A stretch of 5,089 bases of DNA from Caldisericaceae bacterium (GCA_021161495.1 JAGHAO010000174.1:1-5089); one strand, 5' to 3'. Positions 1 through 4,892 are shown, counted from the first letter of the stretch. Numbers and translations: made by a program. Notes: generated by a model not told the origin, from the letters alone.

Positions 1-1
1 A

Positions 2-274
2 TCCATTGAGATTAAAAACAAGGAGGTTTAAATAAAGGGCAAGCCGCTTAGCGTGCCGTATATCAATGCTCCTATGCCCCAAGATATACCCCCAACGAAA
101 ATTCCGGAGGGGTATGTTTGGGTGATGGGCGACAATAGGAGCGTAAGCCTTGATTCACGGTATTTCGGGCCTGTGCCGATAAAAAACATTATAGGGAAGG
201 CAGTTTGTGTCTATTGGCCTTTCTCACACATAGAAAATTTGGATGCGTACAGCGGAGAAAAACCCGGGCCGTAA
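2..274 (+). pseudogene. lepB: Signal peptidase I (LepB), 3' part, interrupted by an in-frame TAA
   Basis: This is the C-terminal part of type I signal peptidase, the membrane serine protease that removes signal peptides from exported proteins. The family signature GDNRSVSLDSRYFGPVP (box E) is encoded at about 128-178, followed by the usual IIGKAVCVYWPF segment. The frame is open from the window edge but has TAA at 29-31. Before it reads IEIKNKEV and after it IKGKPLSVPYIN, which matches the family pattern EV-Y-I-x-GKPL, so the stop sits where a tyrosine is normal (TAT or TAC to TAA). The catalytic Ser and Lys boxes would lie upstream of the window. The uninterrupted remainder could be read from GTG at 53 as a 73-residue fragment, but that start has no suitably spaced Shine-Dalgarno and the product would lack the catalytic dyad. 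The end overlaps rnhB by 32 bases. Either the gene is broken or the base is a sequencing error. Confidence 0.75.
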
Positions 275-866
275 AGCTGTTATCGGGGTTGACGAAGCGG
301 GCAGAGGGCCGCTTGCAGGCCCCGTTGTTTCGGCAGCGGTAATTATTACGGAAAAAATAGACGGAGTCAAAGATTCAAAGAGCCTCTCCGAAAAACAAAG
401 AGAGGCTTTGTTTTATTTGATAACCGAAAAATGCGTTGCATTCGGCGTGGGGCTGAGTTCTCCGGAAGAAATCGACAAAATCAACATATTGAATGCGTCT
501 TTGCTTTCTATGAAGCGCGCCGTTTATTCGCTTTTTACAAATCTTAAAAACAATGGTGCGGAAGTTCCGAAAAACTTTATCGTGCTTGTTGACGGAAATC
601 GAAAGATAAAAGATTTTCCGTTCCCTCAGGAAACAATCGTAAAAGGCGACAGCAAAATCTACGAAATCAGCGCAGCTTCCATTATCGCAAAGGTTGTGAG
701 GGACAGGATGATGTGCGCATTCGCAAAATTTTATCCGGAATACGATTTTTGCAAAAATAAAGGATATCCCACGCCCGCCCACAAAAAAGCGGTGAAACTT
801 TACGGGCCGTCTCCGATTCACAGGCTTTCGTTCAGAGGTGTAAATGAGCAAACGCTCTTTGGGTGA
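243..866 (+). CDS. rnhB: Ribonuclease HII
   Basis: RNase HII cuts the RNA strand of RNA-DNA hybrids and starts removal of single ribonucleotides misincorporated in DNA, in the cytoplasm. The 207-residue length is normal. The N-terminal motif GVDEAGRGPLAGPV (15-28) carries D17 and E18 and the GRG loop that recognises the ribonucleotide. The third acidic residue is D117 in LVDG and the fourth D136 in KGD. ISAASIIAKVVRD (142-154), GYPTPAH (174-180) with its tyrosine, and the closing IHRLSF block are all typical, so all four DEDD metal ligands are present. ATG at 243 is the only possible start before the catalytic motif, because TAG at 231-233 closes the frame upstream. No strong Shine-Dalgarno precedes it. 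With the 32-base overlap with the signal peptidase frame, this suggests translation coupled to the upstream gene; a broken lepB would then affect rnhB expression (inference). Confidence 0.97.
   Translation: MRTAEKNPGRKAVIGVDEAGRGPLAGPVVSAAVIITEKIDGVKDSKSLSEKQREALFYLITEKCVAFGVGLSSPEEIDKINILNASLLSMKRAVYSLFTNLKNNGAEVPKNFIVLVDGNRKIKDFPFPQETIVKGDSKIYEISAASIIAKVVRDRMMCAFAKFYPEYDFCKNKGYPTPAHKKAVKLYGPSPIHRLSFRGVNEQTLFG
834..840 (+). promoter_or_regulatory. Ribosome binding site of yraN, inside rnhB
   Basis: AGAGGTG lies three bases before the yraN ATG at 844 and within the last codons of rnhB. It matches the anti-Shine-Dalgarno consensus AGGAGGTG at most positions and supports the start that overlaps rnhB by 23 bases. 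Confidence 0.6.
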
Positions 867-1188
867 GAAAGGCGAAGAAATCGCAGTGCGATTCCTGAAG
901 AAAAAACGCATAAAAATTTTGGAACGGAACTTTCGCACGCCCTACGGAGAAATAGACATCATAGGAACGGACGGAAAGAAGGTTCGTTTTATTGAGGTAA
1001 AAACAAGGAGCAGCGAAAAGTTCGGCAAGCCTTTTGAAGCGGTAAACAAATCAAAATTGCGCCATATAAAAAATTCGGCACTGTTTTACTTAAACGGAAA
1101 AGACACCGATTTTGAAATAGACGTGATTTCTGTTTTAATAGATGAGAAAGGAAATGAAAAAATTGAATATATCGAAAATGTTTTTTAG
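844..1188 (+). CDS. yraN: YraN/UPF0102 family endonuclease-like protein
   Basis: This is a small protein of the UPF0102 (YraN) family, which has the PD-(D/E)xK nuclease fold related to archaeal Holliday junction resolvases; its cellular role is not settled. The 114-residue length is typical. Family landmarks in order are LGEKGEEIA (6-14), NFRTPYGEIDII (29-40) with E36 and D38, FIEVKTR (49-55) with the E51-x-K53 pair that completes the nuclease motif, and EIDVISV (91-97), the counterpart of the usual FDVI strand. The putative catalytic residues are intact. The gene overlaps rnhB by 23 bases and has a good Shine-Dalgarno. The rnhB-yraN pairing is common across bacteria, often near rplS or lepB, so the two are probably co-transcribed. 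The transcript runs head-on into tRNA-Gln on the other strand, 14 bases beyond the stop. No intrinsic terminator is visible between them. Confidence 0.93.
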   Translation: MSKRSLGEKGEEIAVRFLKKKRIKILERNFRTPYGEIDIIGTDGKKVRFIEVKTRSSEKFGKPFEAVNKSKLRHIKNSALFYLNGKDTDFEIDVISVLIDEKGNEKIEYIENVF

Positions 1189-1202
1189 TACGTTTTTAAA
1201 TA

Positions 1203-1276
1203 TGGCTGGGGCGGAAGGATTCGAACCTTCGGTGACGGATCCAAAGTCCGTTGCCTTACCGCTTGGCTACGCCCCA
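1203..1276 (-). tRNA. tRNA-Gln (UUG anticodon)
   Basis: On the minus strand the 74 bases fold as a complete class I tRNA. The acceptor stem is TGGGGCG/CGCCCCA, the D arm GCC-loop-GGC, the anticodon arm ACGGA-CTTTGGA-TCCGT with anticodon TTG, the variable loop four bases, the T arm GAAGG-TTCGAAT-CCTTC, the discriminator G, and CCA is encoded. The U1-A72 end pair is characteristic of bacterial tRNA-Gln. It is convergent with yraN and divergent from rnj, and has its own promoter directly upstream. Confidence 0.97.
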
Positions 1277-1287
1277 AGCGCTATACT

Positions 1288-1315
1288 ATTTTATGAATAA
1301 AAGGAGAGATGTCAA
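1288..1315 (-). promoter_or_regulatory. Sigma70-type promoter of tRNA-Gln
   Basis: Reading the minus strand, a perfect -35 TTGACA (1315-1310) is followed after 16 bp by TAAAAT (1293-1288). A start about seven bases downstream, near 1281, gives a leader of about five bases before the mature tRNA at 1276. The -35 box lies between the rnj Shine-Dalgarno and the rnj GTG codon, so the promoter is embedded in the rnj translation-initiation region. Confidence 0.75.
1301..1308 (+). promoter_or_regulatory. Ribosome binding site of rnj
   Basis: AAGGAGAG lies seven bases before GTG at 1316. It selects the GTG start over the out-of-frame ATG at 1309. The same DNA is the start and spacer of the opposing tRNA-Gln promoter. 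Confidence 0.8.
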
Positions 1316-2995
1316 GTGGCAAAAAGTAAAAATGAAGTAAAAATAATTCCTCTCGGAGGAATAGGAGAAATAGGAAAAAACTCAACACTTATAGAAGTGA
1401 ACGGAGATTTGTTGCTCATAGATTGCGGGTTCAAATTTCCTTCTTCGGATATGCCGGGGATTGATTTCATAATTCCCGATTATTCGTATTTGAAAAAGAA
1501 GAAAAAGCACCTTAAAGGAATTGTGCTCACGCACGGGCATTTGGACCACATCGGCGCATTGCGTTATCTTTTGGAGGACGTGATTCCCCCGTTTATTGCG
1601 GGTTCGCCGATTACGCTCGGATTGGTTAAAAACAATCTCCCGGAGAGAATTAAAAGTAAGATAAATTTCAGGGAAATAAACAACCGGGATAGAATAAAAT
1701 CCGGCGCATTCGACATAGAATTTATCCGCGTCACGCACAGTATTCCGGGAAGTTTCGGAATTGCGATAAGGACACCCGAAGGAATAATTTTCCACACGGG
1801 AGATTACAAAATCGACAAAACGCCCGTTGACGGTAAGAAGATGGATACGGAACGCTTAAAGCAGTTGAGTAAGGAGGGAATTGTCGCTCTGCTTTCCGAC
1901 AGCACGAATGCGGACGAAAGCGGTTTTACGGGCTCGGAATCTTTGATAGGCAAAAATCTTGTGCCGATTTTCAAGAAATCCAGGGGAAGGATTATAGCCG
2001 CAACGTTTTCAACGAACATTCACAGGATTCAGCAGATTGTGAACGTTTCCGCCCAGTTCGGGAGAAAGGTTGTGTTCGACGGGAGAAGCCTCGTCGAGAC
2101 GGTGAAGATTTCCAAAAAATTGGGATACATCAAAATCCCCGAAAACATCGAGGTGGAACTTTCCGATATTTCCACATTGCCGAAAAGGAAAATCACGCTC
2201 ATCACAACAGGCACGCAAGGAGAGCCTATGTCCGGGCTTGTCCGCATAGCGAACGGGATGCACAACGGAATAAGCATCACAAAAGGAGATACGGTTATTG
2301 TCTCCGCAGACCCGATTCCCGGTAACGAACGGGTTGTTTCCGATACGATAAACAAACTCTTTAAATTAGGCGCGGACGTGTATTACAGAAAAGAAGACGG
2401 CATTCACGTTTCCGGGCACTGTTCTCAGGAAGATATTCGCTTTATGCTGAAACTCACAAAACCCAAGTATTACATTCCGGTTCACGGAGAATACAGGCAT
2501 CTCGTGTTTGCACGTAAAATTGCGGAGAGCGAAGGAATAAGCAAAAAGAACGTTTTTATTCTTGAAAACGGACTCGGCGTCCGCATTTCGAACGGAAGAA
2601 TGAAAAAGATTCCTCGAATCAAATCCGGAAGCATCATCGTCGAGGGAAGTTCCCTCATACCACTCAAAGGAAGCGACGATATGCCTGTTTTTGCGGAAAG
2701 AAAGGAAATGGGGAACAAAGGCCTGCTCTTTGCCGTGGTGGTGTTAAGCAAGAACGGAAAAGTGAAAAAGCCCGTTCACGTTGAGACGCGCGGGATAATG
2801 CTTTCCAAGGGAACGGAAGGGGAAGTTGTAAAAGCAATTAAGCAAAAAGTGGTTGAAACTGTGGAAAAATTTGCTAAAATAAAACGGCAGGACGAAGTAG
2901 AAAAAGAGATAGAAAAGGCAGTTAAAAAACTGTTCAGGAAAAACTCGAAGAAATCTCCTGCTATTTTCTCCTTGATCATTAAGGAAAAGAAGTAA
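1316..2995 (+). CDS. rnj: Ribonuclease J
   Basis: RNase J is a cytoplasmic metallo-beta-lactamase/beta-CASP ribonuclease with 5'-3' exonuclease and endonuclease activity, used in mRNA turnover and rRNA maturation. The 559-residue length is full size. The N-terminal lactamase domain starts with IIPLGGIGEIGKN (10-22). The zinc and catalytic residues are H73, H75, D77 and H78 in HGHLDH, H141 in THSIPGS, D163 in HTGDYK and H390 in PVHGEYRH. The beta-CASP insertion spans roughly 205-345, and HVSGH (364-368) is the phosphate-binding loop that supports exonuclease activity. A C-terminal domain follows from about 450. The start is GTG at 1316 with AAGGAGAG seven bases before it. No strong promoter lies directly upstream. 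TATACT at 1282-1287 lacks a good -35, and TTGAAA-16-TTTAAT (1112-1139) inside yraN is a weaker alternative that would make a leader antisense to tRNA-Gln. The stop codon abuts tRNA-Leu. Confidence 0.97.
   Translation: MAKSKNEVKIIPLGGIGEIGKNSTLIEVNGDLLLIDCGFKFPSSDMPGIDFIIPDYSYLKKKKKHLKGIVLTHGHLDHIGALRYLLEDVIPPFIAGSPITLGLVKNNLPERIKSKINFREINNRDRIKSGAFDIEFIRVTHSIPGSFGIAIRTPEGIIFHTGDYKIDKTPVDGKKMDTERLKQLSKEGIVALLSDSTNADESGFTGSESLIGKNLVPIFKKSRGRIIAATFSTNIHRIQQIVNVSAQFGRKVVFDGRSLVETVKISKKLGYIKIPENIEVELSDISTLPKRKITLITTGTQGEPMSGLVRIANGMHNGISITKGDTVIVSADPIPGNERVVSDTINKLFKLGADVYYRKEDGIHVSGHCSQEDIRFMLKLTKPKYYIPVHGEYRHLVFARKIAESEGISKKNVFILENGLGVRISNGRMKKIPRIKSGSIIVEGSSLIPLKGSDDMPVFAERKEMGNKGLLFAVVVLSKNGKVKKPVHVETRGIMLSKGTEGEVVKAIKQKVVETVEKFAKIKRQDEVEKEIEKAVKKLFRKNSKKSPAIFSLIIKEKK
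2853..2880 (+). promoter_or_regulatory. Possible internal promoter for tRNA-Leu, within rnj
   Basis: TTGAAA (2853-2858), a 16-bp spacer and TAAAAT (2875-2880) with TGC immediately before it form an extended -10 promoter pattern inside the rnj coding region. Transcription would begin near 2887, about 110 bases before tRNA-Leu. Such patterns can occur by chance in AT-rich coding DNA; the match in spacing and -10 to the tRNA-Gln promoter is what makes it worth listing. Confidence 0.35.
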
Positions 2996-3083
2996 GCGGA
3001 AGTGGCGGAATTGGCAGACGCGCTGGGTTCAGGTCCCAGTGGGCGATAAGCCCTTGGGGGTTCAAGTCCCCCCTTCCGCACCA
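2996..3083 (+). tRNA. tRNA-Leu (CAG anticodon)
   Basis: The 88 bases fold as a class II tRNA. The acceptor stem is GCGGAAG/CTTCCGC, the anticodon arm CTGGG-TTCAGGT-CCCAG with anticodon CAG, the long variable arm is closed by GGGC/GCCC, the T arm is GGGGG-TTCAAGT-CCCCC, the discriminator is A, and CCA is encoded. The first tRNA base follows directly on the rnj stop TAA (2993-2995) with no spacer. The tRNA is therefore either processed from the rnj transcript or made from a promoter inside rnj. Confidence 0.97.
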
Positions 3084-3085
3084 TT

Positions 3086-3115
3086 GTAAGTAAACCTACT
3101 TTCGTAGCAACTTAC
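3086..3115 (+). terminator. Hairpin after tRNA-Leu, weak terminator candidate
   Basis: GTAAGT (3086-3091) pairs with ACTTAC (3110-3115), and an inner CTAC/GTAG (3096-3099 with 3104-3107) closes a TTTC loop. The following bases are TTTATAAAG, a poor U-tract, and the stem is AT-rich, so termination would be weak. The right arm overlaps the stop codon of the convergent metalloprotease gene. The right arm also begins a 14-bp perfect palindrome, TACTTTATAAAGTA, at 3113-3126. Confidence 0.35.
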
Positions 3116-3957
3116 TTTATAAAGTATTTGATTATGTAGTTCTTGAATTTGTTATAGTCAAGTGCGAGAGCGGTTTTTTTCTTCTTTGCTGCCATTTCTA
3201 CTATTTTTGCCCCGTAATAATACCCCAACCTTCCTTTTGTTAAATCTTCGGCGCTAAAACCGGGAACGTAAAACAAAATGCTTTCCAAAGAACTATCGAA
3301 GCGCTTTTCTCTTATTGAGTTTTCGAGGAGTTCCCGAATTTCTTTTTTTCTGCTTTTGCAAACCTCAATCCACTTTTTAACCTGTTCTTCTCCAAGAAGT
3401 CCGAACCACGTTGCCTTGCCAAAATCCGATTTGCTGAAAACCATTGAAAAGTAAGTTGCAACTCCTTCCGCAATCATTCTTTTGAAGTATTTGTGCTCAA
3501 TATTTTTGTAATTTTTCATATAAAAATCGGGCGAAAGGAAGTAGTGAAGTGCGTGGAAAAGTTCGTGAAGCAGGTGTATGTTCACCTCAAAGTTTTTGTT
3601 TTTGAGTATTTCATTCATTCGCGTCATATTGAAAAACGCAAAAGGTTTTCCGTTTATTATGAGCCTGTGCCCGTCGAAATTGTTCAGCCCGACAAAGAAA
3701 ATTGCACCCGGAACAGGAGCATTATTTACGAACTTTTCAATGAGTGGAAAAATTTCCCTGAGTTTTTCCGAAAGAAAAGAAATGTTCTTTTCGGTGAGTT
3801 TCTTGTCTGTTTTCTCCAAAACGGAATTTATGTTCCGAAGAAATATCTCTCTGTCTTCCAACGTCGAAAAATACTCTTCGAAAAAGTCCCCGTATTTTTC
3901 CAAAACCTTTTTCGTTCCATTTCCGAACTGCCCTTTTGCAATATCAATAATTTCCAA
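3112..3957 (-). CDS. Putative zinc metalloprotease, DUF2268-like
   Basis: This protein of about 281 residues carries the zinc-protease motif HELFH (131-135; ligands H131 and H135, catalytic E132). An AEGVATYF segment follows 29 residues later, whose E164 would be the third ligand, the gluzincin arrangement. Near the end, GRLGYYYGAKIVE (about 243-255) resembles the GY-x-x-G block of DUF2268/YjaZ-type predicted proteases. There is no signal peptide or membrane segment, so it is probably cytoplasmic; the substrate is unknown. The start chosen is TTG at 3957 because AAGGAAGG (3973-3966) lies eight bases before it. A longer reading from TTG at 4053 adds 32 residues without a visible ribosome site. 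The gene converges on tRNA-Leu, its stop lying within the hairpin there, and diverges from the DUF6438 gene. The family assignment rests on motifs only. Confidence 0.82.
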   Translation of the reverse strand: MEIIDIAKGQFGNGTKKVLEKYGDFFEEYFSTLEDREIFLRNINSVLEKTDKKLTEKNISFLSEKLREIFPLIEKFVNNAPVPGAIFFVGLNNFDGHRLIINGKPFAFFNMTRMNEILKNKNFEVNIHLLHELFHALHYFLSPDFYMKNYKNIEHKYFKRMIAEGVATYFSMVFSKSDFGKATWFGLLGEEQVKKWIEVCKSRKKEIRELLENSIREKRFDSSLESILFYVPGFSAEDLTKGRLGYYYGAKIVEMAAKKKKTALALDYNKFKNYIIKYFIK

Positions 3958-3965
3958 TTTTTTTA

Positions 3966-3973
3966 CCTTCCTT
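3966..3973 (-). promoter_or_regulatory. Ribosome binding site selecting the TTG start of the metalloprotease
   Basis: On the minus strand AAGGAAGG is followed by eight bases and TTG at 3957. No comparable site precedes TTG at 3978 or at 4053, so it decides the start. Confidence 0.6.
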
Positions 3974-3979
3974 TTCAAA

Positions 3980-3990
3980 AGTATAATACT
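3980..3990 (-). promoter_or_regulatory. Palindromic -10 region of the metalloprotease gene (candidate)
   Basis: The 11-base palindrome AGTATTATACT (minus strand) contains TATTAT and TATACT, either of which could be a -10 box placed just before the Shine-Dalgarno. The best -35 for TATACT is TTCGGA at 17 bp, which is poor. The symmetry could also mark a repressor site. No transcription factor can be named. Confidence 0.3.
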
Positions 3991-4105
3991 AATATCAATT
4001 TCTCCGAAACCGCCGACTTTGGTGATTCTGAGTATACCGCGACAAATCTGCAAAACAGCTTTATGGTTAAAAATGCCATTTTTGCACTCCTGAAATCAAA
4101 AAAAC

Positions 4106-4133
4106 TTGACTTGCAATATATAAAGCCTAAAAT
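4106..4133 (+). promoter_or_regulatory. Promoter of the DUF6438 gene
   Basis: TTGACT (4106-4111), a 16-bp spacer and TAAAAT (4128-4133) give a start near 4140 and a short leader to ATG at 4157. The leader holds AGGGAAGTGAG as a loose Shine-Dalgarno. Architecture and -10 are the same as for the tRNA-Gln promoter. Confidence 0.6.
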
Positions 4134-4156
4134 GAAAAGCAGGGAAGTGAGAAAAT

Positions 4157-4588
4157 ATGAAAAAATCTACAAGTAATAATGGCATACCGGAAGATAAGAG
4201 TCCGATAATTACATTGGAAAGGGGAGCATGCTATGGCTCTTGCCCTATTTACTCTTTAACTATCTATGGAGACGGGAAAATTGTTTATAAAGGAGACATG
4301 TTCGTGAAGGTTGTAGGGAAAGTAGTTACTAAAATCTCCAAAGAAAAAGTCAAGAAACTTATTGAAGCATTCTATAAAATAAATTACTTTTCTCTTAAAG
4401 ACAAGTACAATGCCCATTCTATTACAGATTGCCCCAGCACTGAAACTTCTATAACAATCAACGGCCAAACAAAAACCGTGTATCATTATCATGGAGATTT
4501 CAGCGCACCGGAGGAGCTCACCAAATTAGAAGATAAAATAGACAAGATAGTTAATTCCAAGAGATGGGTAAAATTACCATCCAAGTGA
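4157..4588 (+). CDS. DUF6438 domain-containing protein
   Basis: This 143-residue protein matches the DUF6438 pattern across nearly its whole length. ITLERGACYGSCPIYSLTIY (18-37) holds the hallmark C25-x3-C29-P-x-Y. YGDGKIVYKG (37-46), a lysine-rich helix (about 61-75), FSLKDKY (78-84), TDCPS (90-94) with a third cysteine C92, and the closing W137 follow. No activity is established for the family. Its members usually carry a signal peptide or lipoprotein signal, but here the first 17 residues are hydrophilic and TGA at 4148-4150 blocks upstream extension in frame. The protein is therefore predicted cytoplasmic, or the gene has lost its export signal. It stands alone behind its own promoter, divergent from the metalloprotease gene. 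Base composition is more AT-rich than in rnj, which would fit an acquired gene (inference). Confidence 0.85.
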   Translation: MKKSTSNNGIPEDKSPIITLERGACYGSCPIYSLTIYGDGKIVYKGDMFVKVVGKVVTKISKEKVKKLIEAFYKINYFSLKDKYNAHSITDCPSTETSITINGQTKTVYHYHGDFSAPEELTKLEDKIDKIVNSKRWVKLPSK

Positions 4589-4611
4589 TTTTTAAACAAT
4601 CTTGGTTGGTA
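4575..4611. repeat. Inverted repeat (hairpin) over the 3' end of the DUF6438 gene
   Basis: TACCATCCAAG (4575-4585) pairs with CTTGGTTGGTA (4601-4611) with one mismatch out of 11, around a 15-base loop that includes the stop codon. On the plus strand no U-run follows. On the minus strand the hairpin is followed by ATTTTACCC, so it could end leftward transcription. Confidence 0.6.
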
Positions 4612-4706
4612 CTTAATACGAGAAAAAGGGAACTCAAGAATTTTTCATAAGCTCAATAGAAAGATAGGCTTTATACGGATTTTTTGGGATAGATCCGCAA
4701 ATCGTG

Positions 4707-4740
4707 TTGCCTCATATAATTACTAAATACCTTGCCTCAT
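4707..4740. repeat. Direct repeat TTGCCTCAT, two copies
   Basis: TTGCCTCAT occurs at 4707-4715 and 4732-4740, 25 bp from start to start. On the minus strand each copy reads ATGAGGCAA. The copies lie inside the candidate small RNA. Confidence 0.55.
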
Positions 4741-4777
4741 TCCGGAGATTTTTTAAGGAGAGTACTTGCTTAATCCT

Positions 4778-4805
4778 ATTATAACAAGGCTCCTTTCGGA
4801 CTCAA
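4778..4805 (-). promoter_or_regulatory. Minus-strand promoter with extended -10
   Basis: On the minus strand TTGAGT (4805-4800), a 16-bp spacer and a perfect TATAAT (4783-4778) preceded by TGT form a strong-looking promoter. It fires leftward into a region without a protein gene and towards the DUF6438 3' end. Confidence 0.55.
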
Positions 4806-4892
4806 CAGATGTTTTATAATTCTATATTTTCGAACATATTCAAGTTTAAGCATTTTATGCACCCAAGCACTGAATACACTCCACCCGAGCAT
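4779..4892 (-). CDS. Possible small protein or gene remnant (37 residues)
   Basis: From ATG at 4892 the minus strand encodes 37 residues before TAA. The N-terminus, MLGWSVFSAWVHKML, is aromatic and hydrophobic; the C-terminal half is basic (YVRKYRIIKHLLSPKG). No strong Shine-Dalgarno precedes it, only AGAAAG. I recognise no family. It may be chance, a true small protein, or the surviving part of a decayed gene, since further short open pieces follow in other frames leftward. Confidence 0.2.
   Translation of the reverse strand: MLGWSVFSAWVHKMLKLEYVRKYRIIKHLLSPKGALL

Larger units (their letters stand above)
4570..4771 (-). ncRNA. Candidate small RNA antisense to the DUF6438 3' end
   Basis: A promoter-like site (4805-4778) would start a minus-strand transcript near 4771. 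The 4611-4575 hairpin followed by a short T-run would end it near 4570, giving about 200 nt. The interval has no ORF over 26 codons. An internal hairpin GCGGAT/ATCCGT (4698-4693 with 4680-4675) is closed by a G-U pair on the minus strand that would be an A-C mismatch on the plus strand. CTCTCCTT near the 5' end is complementary to AAGGAGAG, the rnj ribosome site. All of this is inference from local patterns; no known RNA family is recognised. Confidence 0.3.

Noticed and set aside
20..34. AAGGAGG right before the lepB stop, as a ribosome site restarting translation
   Set aside because: No ATG, GTG or TTG follows at normal distance; only ATA at 32. The bases encode Lys-Glu-Val in the expected lepB frame, so the match is probably coincidental.
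375..938. Long minus-strand ORF opposite rnhB
   Set aside because: Shadow frame of rnhB: low-complexity Phe/Arg-rich translation with no motif, while the plus strand encodes all RNase HII catalytic residues.
1189..1202. Terminator for tRNA-Gln or yraN between the convergent genes
   Set aside because: There is a T-run but no hairpin beside it on either strand.
2029..2751. Minus-strand ORFs opposite rnj
   Set aside because: Shadow frames of a fully conserved RNase J gene, without ribosome sites or motifs.
3493..4176. Long plus-strand ORF opposite the metalloprotease
   Set aside because: Most of it mirrors the protease gene and is Phe/Lys-rich. Its last 37 codons, from ATG 4063, look somewhat protein-like, but no Shine-Dalgarno precedes that ATG and the frame ends within the DUF6438 gene.
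4757..4819. AAGGAG followed by TTG at 4766, a 17-codon leader peptide on the plus strand
   Set aside because: Ribosome-site spacing is good, but no plus-strand promoter with a -35 is visible and no gene follows within the window for it to regulate.
4815..4820. Perfect TATAAT on the plus strand
   Set aside because: No -35 match at 16-18 bp upstream and no TGn extension; expected by chance in DNA this AT-rich.
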